Assembly (NCBI GenBank): GCA_023935145.1
Contig: CM043699.1
Location: 124,323,036 to 124,387,035 of the forward strand
Direction: 5' to 3'
Length of the DNA: 64,000 nt
Source of the DNA: Bretschneidera sinensis
Taxonomy: Eukaryota > Streptophyta > Magnoliopsida > Brassicales > Akaniaceae
This document shows, piece after piece, positions 54,812-64,000 of the stretch. The notes beneath the pieces were generated by a model that saw only the letters and a program-made list of their open reading frames with translations, ran no database searches and had not been told where the DNA came from. Within the stretch, counting starts at the first letter, position 1. The number at the start of each line of letters is the position of its first letter. The position numbers were made by a program, and so were the translations under genes.

Positions 54812-57355
54812 CTACATTTTTTGAAGGAGGCATTTAGGGCCCCCATCAGGTGGTTCAAGTGCTGTTGACAGCTGCTTTGTCTCCAATTTAGGTGTCTGGT
54901 CAATAAAATAAGGAAAAGTCATGTTAGTAAGTGCAAGATTTTTAAATAGAGGATTACACTTACTTGAAAGCTCGGGTGTTTTCTTGATGGTGTGCACAGC
55001 TCCATTAATATCTTTAATCACGTTATCATCCGGCCCAATATCCAATCTCATGTCAGCATGGTTGGGGATGGTCTCCAATGGAACAGTGCAATGGACTTTA
55101 GATACTTTCTCACCAATTTCTTGCATGAAACTCACATTATGACACCTATCATCAATTTTAGTGGAGTCTATTGTATTGAATATTTTAAATTCTACTTCTT
55201 CATCATTTACTCGCATAGTGACAATACCCCTTTTTACATTAATGTTTGTGTCAGCAGTGATCATAAATAGTCTCCCTAAGATGATAGGGAGTAGTACAGG
55301 CATATGACATTCCTCCATGTCTAATACAATAAAATCGGCAGGTAAAATAAATTTACCTACTCTTACCAAAACATCCTCGAGGATACCTCTTGGTCATTTG
55401 ATGCTTCTGTCAGCCAATTATAACCTAATGGAGGTTGGTTGGAGTTCCTTCAAACCTAGTATCTTGAATATACTATAAGGTAGCAAATTGACACTCGCTC
55501 TCAGGTCCAATAATGCATGCTCGAAAAGCTGGTCACCTAGCCTGCAAGGAATAGTAAAACTACTCGGATCTTTTAGTTTAGGTGGTAATTTTCTCAATAA
55601 TACAGCACTCACCTCTTCGGTCAAGGCTACTGTTTCATGCTTCTGAAATTTTCGTTTGTTAGTGCAACAATCTTTTAAAAACTTAGCATAAGTAGGTAGT
55701 TGTCTTATTGCATCTAATAAAAGAATATTTATTTCCACCTTTTTCAAGGTTTCAAAAATGTCAATCATTTTTGTTTCCTTTTTAGGCTTCATTAACATTT
55801 AAGGGAAGGGTGGAGGTGTATTTATCTTTTCCATCTCTCTTATTTTAGATGTGGAGGTTTGGTCTGGAGATGCTTGTGTAGGCTCATTGGTGCCGATAAT
55901 CTTACCACTTTGTAAGGTAGTTATAGCATTCAGTTGCTGATATCCTCTTGGATTAGGCCGTGGCTGGGCTGGGAGCTCTCCTTGCTTTCTGCTACTCAAT
56001 TTCTTGGCCAACTGTCCCATTTGTACCTCTAGTCCTTGAATGGCTTGATCATGTTTTGTAGTGATTTGCCTCATTTCAGTCCGAAATTGCCTTGACTCTT
56101 CCATGAATTGTTCATGTTTATTCAGGATTTGTTGTTGCTGAGTCGCTAGTTGCCTCATAAGACTTTTGAGGTCATTCTTCTTTAGTTCAGGAGCAGATTG
56201 GGCTGCTGGTTGGAAGTTTCTTTGCTGCCCTTGACTGTTTTGGTTGTTGCTCCACGAGAAATTTGGGTGATTCCGCCATCCAGGGTTGTATGTGTTTGCA
56301 TAAGGGTTGTTCTTTGGTGGATAATTGCTTGGTCCCACAAAGTTGACTTGCTTATGATCTGCAGATGAATACAAAGGACATGTATCAGTATTATGATCAA
56401 ATTATGGGCAAATAGCACATACCTGGAGTGGTGTAGCTGGTGGGTTCGTTGAGGTGTTTTGAGCAGCCATGGCTTTTACTAATAGGTCAAGTTACCTCTC
56501 CACAACAGCCATTTGAGGATATGATCCTCTGTTTAAGCTTACCTCATACAATCCCTTACTTTTGGTTATATGTCTACCTCGAGAGGAGAACTGCTGCGTG
56601 TGTTCACTTGGGGTTTCGAAGAGTTCCATAGCCTCTTCGCTGCTCTTTTCCATTAGCACTCCTCCATAACCTAAATCAACAATATTTTTTTTAGAATCAC
56701 TCAAACCTTCATAGAAAGCTTGTACCAGTTCGTCTTGGGGTAGGTCGTGGTGTGGGCGCTTGAGTAGTAGCTCGTTGAAGTGTCCCCAGGCTTTGAAGAA
56801 TAGATCACCATCCTTTTGTTGGAAGGATTGAATTTCTTTTCTTATTTGCCTCGTCTTTTGGGCTGGGAAGAACTTCCTTAGGAATTTGCTAGCCAACTCC
56901 TCCCAAGTGTGGATGGAAACTGCAGGCAAAGAATTATACCATAATTTAGCATTATTTTTCAAGGAAAAAGGGAAAAGAATTAACCTTATTCCTTCTTGGT
57001 CTAAGCCTCGGATGTGCTAGAATTTGCAAAGGTCGAAGAACTCTTGAAGGTGCAAATGTGGATCCTTACTAGGTGTACCCCTAAAGTGAGTCAGTGCACT
57101 GAGTATCTGCGGAGATATGTAGTAGTTTCCTTTCGCCTCAGGTTGATACGTAATACACGAAGGTTGATCGAGGTTCTGCGGGATAAAGGATTGCTTCATC
57201 GGCCTCCGCTCAGGTGGTTGCTGTTTGGCTATCTGTTCTGCCATTGGTGTGTCTTCTTCAATTCCTCCTTTGTCCTCTTCTGAGTTGTCTCTAAGTCTTT
57301 GTCGGATAGTCCTCTCTAGCTCAGGATCAAAGGGAAAGAATGCTGGATGCTTGGA
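54812..57355 (-). pseudogene. F gag-protease, single frame with stops
   Basis: Minus strand, one frame for about 845 codons, no frameshift. N-terminus DPELERTIRQRLRDNSEE (about 57330-57277), matching B1. Gag domain with TAG at 57017-57019 (ILSALTHFRGTPSKDPHLHL before, LILFPFSLKNNAKLWYNSLP after). Further stops at 56489-56491 and inside the zinc knuckle (CAIC, stop, FDHNTDTC; 56375-56377). YNPGWRNHPNFSW follows, then a Gln-rich coiled-coil-prone segment (about 56200-56000). TAA at 55796-55798. Protease: LLRKLPPKLKDPSSFTIPC, active site ALLDLRASVN where Gly of DLGAS is Arg, stops at 55415-55417 and about 55397, then DFIVLDMEE. The frame ends at 54812 with a linker that normally precedes reverse transcriptase. 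Confidence 0.88.
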
Positions 57356-57655
57356 TCATCGTCCGTGCATGAATCAGTGGCAGTGGCAGTTACTTAAGTG
57401 CAGCAGTCAAACACTGCTACTTGGATTACTCTCTGCCTCAATTGGACTTGATCGCACAGAGGGTGCGCTCGATCGCAAGTGGCACAGAAAGCTCTTCTAG
57501 AGTACCTGAAACAGAGAAAAAGGAAATTGATTAGGGTTTAGATGAAGTGAAAAAATAAGATAAACACAATAATTAAGAATCGAATAAAAAGAACATAACA
57601 ATAATTAAATTAAATGAGAAATTAATTCTAGAAAGAAATTTTAGTGTAATCCCCG

Positions 57656-57673
57656 GCAACGGAGCCAAAAACT
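57656..57673 (-). other. F primer binding site region
   Basis: On the minus strand, after LTR end CCAACA and spacer AGTTTT, TGGCTCCGTTGCCGGGGA (approximately 57650-57667) matches the tRNA-Asp site with one change. Confidence 0.85.
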
Positions 57674-58958
57674 TGTTGGAGTGATTATCTACCTAAATAA
57701 ATATGTAAATAACCGTCCAAGTTTTACTTTCAAGTGCACAAGGTCTGTGGTAGCATAGTGTGCAAGTGCGAGATCATTTCCACAGGGATTGGTGAATTTC
57801 GTTTTAGAATTAGTTTCTTCAAGTTTAAAAAGAGAAATAGCAGTTTGATTGTGAGTAAATAATAATAATGAGAACATAGGACTACGATATCCACCCTAAT
57901 TATACTTTCCCACCAAGTAAAGCTTCAATGCTCTAGCCTTATCATGAATATCTAATGGTTGCCAACCTAAGGGCTTGGTCCACACCTTAGGCTATTGATC
58001 TCCCTTTGCAATGAGTTAGGCATGCTGTATACTCTAACTCTTTTCTCTCGTAAGGGATTCAACATGGGTATATTCTGAGTTGTTCTTTAAGAGAGCATGA
58101 GGGCTGTGGAGATCGGTAACCACACAGGACCTAGGGCTTGGTCCGCTTCCGGTTTCCCATGTTGATTAACTTGGGAATCCGGTGTGGATATCCCTTGTTA
58201 CTAATGTTGAACCCAGGACTCGATCATCCAAATTAATTTGACTAACTTATCCATACCACATGCATACGTTGATCAGGCACATACATATGAGGAATGTAAA
58301 TACAAACAGGTATTAATCAAGTTAAATATTCTAACAATGCTATAACAAAGATAATCGATGAATGAACATGTGGAAAAGCATAACTAGGGATTTAATCGAG
58401 CCCTATAGAAGTTTAGTTACACATGCTAAGTAAACTAAATATTCTAAACATAATGAAATAAAAACAGAAAACTAAAACCAAAGAAGACTCGGGAGACGAG
58501 TCGTCAATTCCTCTCTTAAGCTCTCTACTTCGAATCTAGAACAAAACATATGGTTTATGTGTTTTACAGGGCTATTTATAGGGTCCTCTTGGTGTCCCAA
58601 AACCCTAATTCCTTTTTGGAGCCAGAAGACTTCTTTTCATATCTGGCTCTGCCGCCTCTAGAGTGTTGCGCTCTAGCGTATGCGGGATGCGCTCAAGCGC
58701 AAGTGTGCGCTCGAGCCTTCTTCAAGTGCGCTTGTGCTCTTGTGCGTTCGATCTCAATGGGGTGCGCTTGAGCGCACCTTGCTGGATGACAGATCTTGAC
58801 TTTTGCTTCTAAAAGCTCCAAATTATCATCTTTTTGTCCAAGTCCTGTGAAAAACACATAAAACACGAAAATGAAGTAGAAACTACTAAAATGTATAAAT
58901 AAAGAGTCTAACAAGTGTAAATTAAGGGGCTTAAATATGACTATTTAAGCACCTATCA
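57674..58958 (-). repeat. F 5' LTR (1285 bp)
   Basis: Minus strand TGATAGGTGCTT to CCAACA. TATAAATA near 58572-58580 (minus). Repeated GCGCT(C/T)GAGCGCA words at 58660-58785. Related to solo LTR A. Confidence 0.92.
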
Positions 58959-60057
58959 ACTTCCCTCAACATAAGACCAATGCTTTTAAAAAGACAAATC
59001 TCCACTTTTGCACAAAAAGAAAACTAGACTTTGTATCAGTCTTGGGAGAAATTTAAAGAGTTATTAAGTATGTGTCCACACCATGGGTATGAGAGTTGGT
59101 GCTTAGTGAGCTATTTCTATAAGGGGCTTACCTATAGAGAGCGCCAATTCGTAAAGATGACGTGTAATGGTGAATTTCTGCAAAAAGACCCTGATGAGGC
59201 CATTGAGTACCTCAATAAGCTTGCTGATAAAGCTCACACTTAGACTGGACCTAATGTGACTGAAAGCATCAATAGGTCACGACCTGTAGGAAACCTATGT
59301 AGTGGTAGAATATACCATTTTAGGGAAGAAGACAACCTGAAAGCTAAGGTCAAAATGCTTACTAGGGAGATAGATGCATTAAAAACTAAAGGCTCAAAGC
59401 CCACGCATAGTTAATCATGCTGAATCTTCAGAACCATGTTTTGTGTGTGACGGGGTAGATCATCTTGCTCAAGAGTGCCCTACATTCATAGATATGAGAG
59501 AAATGTATGAGGAACAATGTAGTCCCTTAGGCATGTACAAGAAGCCTCTTGCACCCTTTTCCAACACCTATAATCCGGGATGGCGAAATCACCCTAACTT
59601 CAGCTGGAAGTCTAAAAACTAGCAGCTTGCACAACCCCCAAGACCATACTATGCACCATATCATGCACCTTCATACTCTAGGAGTTCTTTAGAAGACACT
59701 TTACATGCTTTTATAGAGGCACAGTGTAAGACAAACCAAAGGTGTGAGGCATTAATTTCACAGGTTGTTGAAGAGAACAAAGAGATTAGGAGCCAAGTAA
59801 CCAAACTGATGGGCTCCTTGAGTGTGAATGAGAAAGGGAAGTTCCCTTCCCAAACTCAGTCCATACCCCATGGTCAACATATGACACAAACAAATCTAGA
59901 AAATGTAAATGCCATTGTGACAAGAAGTGGTAAGATATTACACATCCTAACAATGAACAAATCCGAGGATGTGGAAAAGGGACAAGGTAGTAGTGATGCT
60001 GAACTACCCAAGGACCCTGAGGTTACTAAGAGCCCTGTTAAGACACCATTCCCTTAA
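58959..60057 (+). pseudogene. E gag, C-terminal half
   Basis: Begins at the F insertion in the middle of the gag domain. QSWEKFKELLSMCPHHGYES and FYKGLTYRERQFV are followed by TAG at about 59241-59243. A one-base deletion near 59408 changes frame. Knuckle CFVCDGVDHLAQEC at about 59438-59480, YNPGWRNHPNFSWKS, a TAG near 59622, a coiled-coil-prone segment, then VTRSGKILHI and KSEDVEK. The last marks where D1 and D2 jump past protease. TAA at 60055-60057. Confidence 0.88.
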
Positions 60058-60896
60058 GCCTTAAAATCTAACAAGAAAAATCTGGATCTAAACAATGAAA
60101 TCCTAGAGAACCTAAAGCAAGTAAAACTTAACCTTCCTCTTTTACATGTAATTAAACAAGCTCCTACCTATGCAAAAGTTCTCAAGGATTTATGTACAAT
60201 TAAGAGGAAGCACCATGTAAAGAAAAAGCATTCCTAACTGAGCAAGTTAGTGCTTTAATTGAGCAAAGAATTCCTCCAAAATACAAGGATCTTGGCTGTC
60301 CAACCATTGCATGTAGCATTGAAAATCACGAAGTTGGACAAGCCTTGCTAGATTTAGGAGCTAGTGTAAACCTGATGTCGTTCTCTATTTACTTACAGCT
60401 AGGTTTAGGAGAAATCAAATCAACCACTGTGGTATTGTAATTGGCTGATCGTTCAGTCAAAGTACCTTGGGGTGTGGTAGAGGATGTCTTGATTCAAATA
60501 GATAAATTTTGCTATCCTGTTGATTTCCTAATCCTTGATATTACTTCTGCTGTTGACACTAACTCTAAAAATCCTTTGATTTTGGGTAGACCTTTCCTTA
60601 CTACTGCAAATGCTCTAATTAATTGCAAGAATGGACTCATGAAGCTGTCTTTTGGAAACATGACCCTCGAGGTGAACATATTCAATGTTGCAAAACAGCC
60701 CGAAAATGAGGACGAGAACCACCACTTATACATGATCGAGTCACTCATCGATGAGGGAGTTTCTATACATCATGATTTTGATCTTCTTGAATATTTTCTT
60801 GATAATTTTGAGATTGATTCTATTAATGATAAAACTGATATAATTGATATTTGTGCTGTTTTTGATAAATCTAAGGATTATGGCACTCGAGTATAG
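60058..60896 (+). pseudogene. E aspartic protease
   Basis: Pre-protease helix (LPLLHVIKQAPTYAKVLKDL, about 60130-60195), a one-base frameshift near 60218, then ALLDLGASVNLMSFSIY with active-site Asp at about 60351, TAA at 60438-60440 where Gln is expected, VKVPWGVVEDVLIQIDKF, ILGRPFLTTANALINC. The post-protease linker (NHHLYMIESL) is the segment to which D1 and D2 gag are joined. The linker ends at a TAG at 60894-60896. Confidence 0.88.
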
Positions 60897-61826
60897 CAAC
60901 CAAAGTATGAGAAGTTGCCCGAAAGAAGCAAGAAGCAAAACCCTTCAAGTGTGGAAGTGCCTAAAGTCTAATTGAAGCCACTACCTAAGGGTTTGAAGCG
61001 TGTCTTCCTCGGTCCAGGTGATACCTTTTGTGTTATTATCTCATCTGTATTATCTACATCTCAAGGTGAGAACTTGATTCGGACCTTAAATGCACATAAA
61101 TCAGCCTTAGGTTGGAGCATAGCTGATTTAAAAGGAATTAGTCCCCTGATCTGTTCTCATAAGATGAATTTGGATTAAGAGACTAGTCCTCGTAGAGACC
61201 CTCAACGTAAGCTTAACCTCACTATGAAAGAAGTAGTGAAGAATGAAGTGTTAAAACTATTAGACGCGAGAATTATATATCCCATAGCTGATAGTAAATG
61301 GGTAAGTCCTACGCAAGTCGTTCCTAAAAAGTTTGGAGTCACTGTGGTAAAGAATGACCTAGGAGAGTTAGTCCCTACCAAACTTGTGACTAGGTGGCAT
61401 ATGTGCATTGATTATAGAAAATTAAATGCTACCACCCAGAAAGACCACTTTCCACTCCCTTTTATCGATCAAATTCTTGAGCGTATAGCTGGTCATCTTT
61501 TTTACTGTTTCTTAGATGGTTATTCTAGTTATTATCAAATTGAAATTGCATTAGAAGACCAAGAGAAAACCACTTTCACATGTCCTTTTGGCACTTATGC
61601 TTTTTGTATAATGCCATTTGAGTTGTGTAATGCCTCTGCCACTTTTCAACGCTGCATGATGAGCATCTTTAGTGATATGGTTGAAAATTGCATGGAGATT
61701 TTTATGGATGACCTAACTATTTTTGGATCTTCGTTTGATGTATGCTTAATGAATTTTAAAAGAGTGCTGATTCGTTGTGAGGAAAATGAATTAGTCTTAA
61801 ATTGGGACCATCCGGTATTGTCTTAG
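60897..61826 (+). pseudogene. E reverse transcriptase
   Basis: Ty3/gypsy RT. LGWSIADLKGISPLICSHKM, TAA at about 61176-61178, KWVSPTQVVPKKFGV, IDYRKLNATTQKDHFPLPFI, then past the point where B1 and B2 end: FYCFLDGYSSYYQIEIA with the first catalytic Asp, FGTYAFCIMPFELCNASATF, and FMDD (61701-61712) with the Asp pair. A frameshift near 61800 (after NELVLNW) moves to the next frame. Catalytic Asp residues are all present. It would copy the RNA genome and is the best candidate type of enzyme to mobilise the D elements. Confidence 0.9.
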
Positions 61827-62436
61827 GGCATATTGTTTCTTCTAAAGGGATAGAGGTTGATCAATCTAAGATTGAATTAATCTCTAAATTGCCCACACGT
61901 AAGACAATAAAAGATGTAAGATCTTTCCTTGGTCATGCTGGTTTTTATAGAAGGTTCATACAAAACTTTTCCAACATATCTAGACCACTATATGCCCTCC
62001 TAATTAAAGATATTCCTTTTGAATGGACTCAGGCTTGTCAAGAGGTCTTTAAAATGCTGATTGGCCAGCTTACTTCAGCACCTATAATGCAGTCACCTGA
62101 TTAGAATTTACTTTTGAAATCATGTGTGATGTTAGTGACTATGCTGTAGGTGCTGTTCTTAGACAACGAAGAGAAGGAAAACCTTATGTCATTTACTATG
62201 CTAGTAAAACTTTAAATAGTGCTCAAATGAACTACTCCACCACTGAAAAAGAATTACTTGTTGTAGTATTTGCTTTGGACAAATTTCGTGCTTATTTAAT
62301 TAATTCTCCCATTCTTATCTTCACAGATCATGCAGCTCTCAAGTACTTCCTTACAAAGAAGGATGCTAAGGCATGACTAATACGGTGGATCCTACTCCTG
62401 CAAGAATTTGACATCACCATCAAAGACAAGAAAGGA
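61827..62436 (+). pseudogene. E RT connection and RNase H
   Basis: Continues as GHIVSSKGIEVDQSKIELIS and SFLGHAGFYRRFIQNFSNIS. TAG at 62102-62104 replaces a Trp codon and a one-base loss just after shifts frame. RNase H: CDVSDYAVGAVL with the first Asp, VIYYASKTLNSAQMNYST, the catalytic Glu of TEKELL, then FRAYL and FTDHAALKYFLTKKDAK with Asp. TGA at 62374-62376 stands for Arg. Confidence 0.88.
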
Positions 62437-63843
62437 GTGGAGAATGTAGTGGCAGACCATCTCTCGAGGCTTATATTTAAGGACACCTCTGACGACTTGC
62501 CAATTAAGGATGATTTTTCGGATGAGCAATTACTCTCTGTTACCTCTCTACCATGGTTTGCTCATATTGTGAATTATTTAGCTTCCGGTGAGTTACCAAT
62601 GGATTGGAGTGCTCAAGACAAAAGAAAATTCTTGAATGAGGTACATGATTTTTATTGGGATGACCCATGTCTTTTCAAGTACTACCCTGACCAAATTTTA
62701 AGACGTTGCATCCCTAATGAAGAGATTGCTAGTGTCTTGGAATTTTGTCACTCCCAAGCTTGTGGAGGCCACTTTTCAATGAAAAAAACCGTTGCAAAAA
62801 TTATACATTGTGGATTTTATTGGCCTACCTTTTTTAGAGACGCAAACATCTATTGTCGCTCATATGAAAAGTGTCAGAAGTTAGGAGCTGTGTCTCGTCG
62901 TAATATGATGCCTTTAAACCCAATTTTAGTGATCGAAATCTTCGATTGTTGGGGCATTGATTTTGTGGGACCCTTTCCTCCTTCCTTCGGATACCAATAT
63001 ATCATCATGGCAATAGATTATGTATCAAAGTGGGTAGAGGCAGCAGTTTGCCGAAGCAATGATAATAGAACGGTAATTAAATTTCTCAAGGAAAATGTGT
63101 TATCTCGATTTGGTACACCACGTGCTATAATTAGTGATCGAGGTACACATTTTTGCAACCGTTCATTTGAAGCTTTAATGAGAAAATGTGGGGTGTTACA
63201 TAAAATTTCTACAGCCTACCATCCTCAGACTAGTGGACAAGTAGAACTTGCTAATAGGGAAATTAAACAAATTTTAGAAAAAACAGTTAACCAGGACCGC
63301 AAGGACTGGTCTTTGAGACTAGTTGATGCGCTTTGGGCTTACCGTACAGCTTTTAAAACCTCCTTAGGTATGTCACCTTGGCTTGTTTTTGAAAAGCCTT
63401 GCCACTTACCTGTAGAGCTTGAGAATCGAGCTTATTGGGCCATCAAGTCTTTTAATTTTGATATAGGCGAAGCGGGTAAGCTTAGAAAATTTCAGTTGAC
63501 CTAGTTAGAGGAGTTAAGAAATGATGCTTATGAGAACTCCAGGATCTATAAAGCCAAGATGAAAGTGTTTCATGATAAAAATATTTTGAGGAAAACATTT
63601 AAATCTAATGATCGTGTGTTCTTATACGATTCCAGACTCCAAAAGCATCCTAGAAAACTTCGGTCGAGGTGGACCAATCCTTTCATAGTGAAAAACGTTT
63701 TTGAAAATGGAGCGGTAGAAATTGAGGATACTAGAGATGGTCGGATTTTTAAAGTAAATGGTCAACGACTTAAGATCTTAATCGATAGACAAGATCCAGA
63801 AGTGGAAGATATTCCACTTATGGATTCGGTTTATTCACCTTGA
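62437..63843 (+). pseudogene. E integrase and C-terminal tail
   Basis: After VVADHLSRL the HHCC zinc domain follows: H-x6-H in [10 protein letters not shown], then CRSYEKCQK where the usual CRSC has Tyr in place of the second Cys (a G-to-A change). The catalytic core has all three acidic residues: Asp in CWGIDFVGP, Asp in ISDRGTHF, Glu in [28 protein letters not shown] is the conserved end of the core. TAG at 63502-63504 interrupts a helix-rich linker (EELRNDAYENSRIYKAKM), and the tail (KLRSRWTNPFIV, FKVNGQRLK) is the same segment fused to protease in C. Stop at 63841-63843. Open for 355 codons, the longest frame in the window. Confidence 0.9.
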
Positions 63844-64000
63844 CCACCTAACAAAGGTATGATTTTACTTTTATTTTTCTTTTGTTTTGTTTGTCTTATT
63901 TTTAGTTAAGTTTATCTTCAGTTTAATTTTTAGTTTTTAGTTTCATTTAATCTAATTTTTATTTTTACTAATTTTATATATTGTTTTTCTCTGTTTTTTT
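63844..64000 (+). other. start of E 3' noncoding region
   Basis: T-rich, no gene. The AGCGCT motif, G-runs and LTR expected downstream are not reached before the window ends. Confidence 0.6.

Larger units (their letters stand above)
50453..58958 (-). mobile_element. gypsy element F, non-autonomous, gag-protease plus accessory ORF
   Basis: Minus strand: 5' LTR 57674-58958, primer site, gag-protease in one frame, no reverse transcriptase or integrase, an accessory ORF (52886-53926), 3' noncoding region, 3' LTR 50453-51435 lacking its last 284 bp. It lies inside the gag of E (its 5' LTR edge cuts E at FPQHKTNA). Because the 3' LTR is cut and E's left half is missing, no duplication can be checked. 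Confidence 0.88.
58959..64000 (+). mobile_element. gypsy element E, Athila-like, gag-pol nearly complete; left end lost, right end outside window
   Basis: Gag C-terminal half, protease, reverse transcriptase, RNase H and integrase all on the plus strand in the usual Ty3/gypsy order. The N-terminal gag and 5' LTR are absent: they should lie left of F but were removed by the event that joined C to F. No chromodomain is seen, and the YNPGWRNHPNFSW gag motif, DLGAS protease and FMDD RT box indicate the Athila group. Its gag is close to D1/D2 gag. Confidence 0.9.

Overview
The window reads as gene-poor, repeat-dense nuclear DNA from a flowering plant, most likely a eudicot. It is AT-rich and holds no host gene, tRNA, rRNA or CRISPR that I can support. 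Almost every stretch belongs to a retrotransposon: tRNA-Asp-primed Ty3/gypsy elements of Athila-like type, two Ty1/copia remnants, one LINE, and LTRs of a further gypsy type. Most gypsy LTRs run TG...CA, are 1.2-1.8 kb long, and carry a U3 TATA box. The elements are inserted into one another, and broken reading frames can be followed across the insertions.
Names used below. A/F: an LTR family present as solo LTR A (19189-20413) and as minus-strand element F (50453-58958). B: element B1 (5376-12726), element B2 (29369-34839) and solo LTR B3 (44106-45497, minus). C: one element whose parts span 28844-50452. D: elements D1 (20789-27278) and D2 (35338-42580). E: a gypsy element with nearly complete pol at the right edge (58959-64000).
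Layout. 1-2216 is the 3' end of a copia element (decayed RT-RNase H, then its 3' LTR). 2217-4310 holds a minisatellite-like block and two related LTRs of another gypsy type with a decayed primer site. 4311 to about 17960 is a minus-strand LINE split by B1. About 18064-28843 is a copia element (Bianca-like gag) whose 5' LTR was hit by solo LTR A and by D1. 28844-50452 is element C, inserted in that copia gag; its 5' LTR was hit by B2 and D2, and its gag by solo LTR B3. 50453-58958 is F on the minus strand, itself inserted in the gag of E. 58959-64000 is the rest of E.
Biology. B1, B2, C, D1, D2 and F are all non-autonomous. They keep gag and/or protease but lack most of pol, and would need enzymes from an E-like partner. 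The two B copies share one pol endpoint and the two D copies share one gag tail, so each truncated form multiplied as such. Between the last ORF and the 3' LTR, the non-autonomous elements keep short structured noncoding motifs, better conserved to the eye than their proteins. Five LTR types carry a GC-rich 12-bp palindrome upstream of the TATA box, with a different core in each. These two noncoding signals are the observations I would follow up. I did not find a clearly new protein system.
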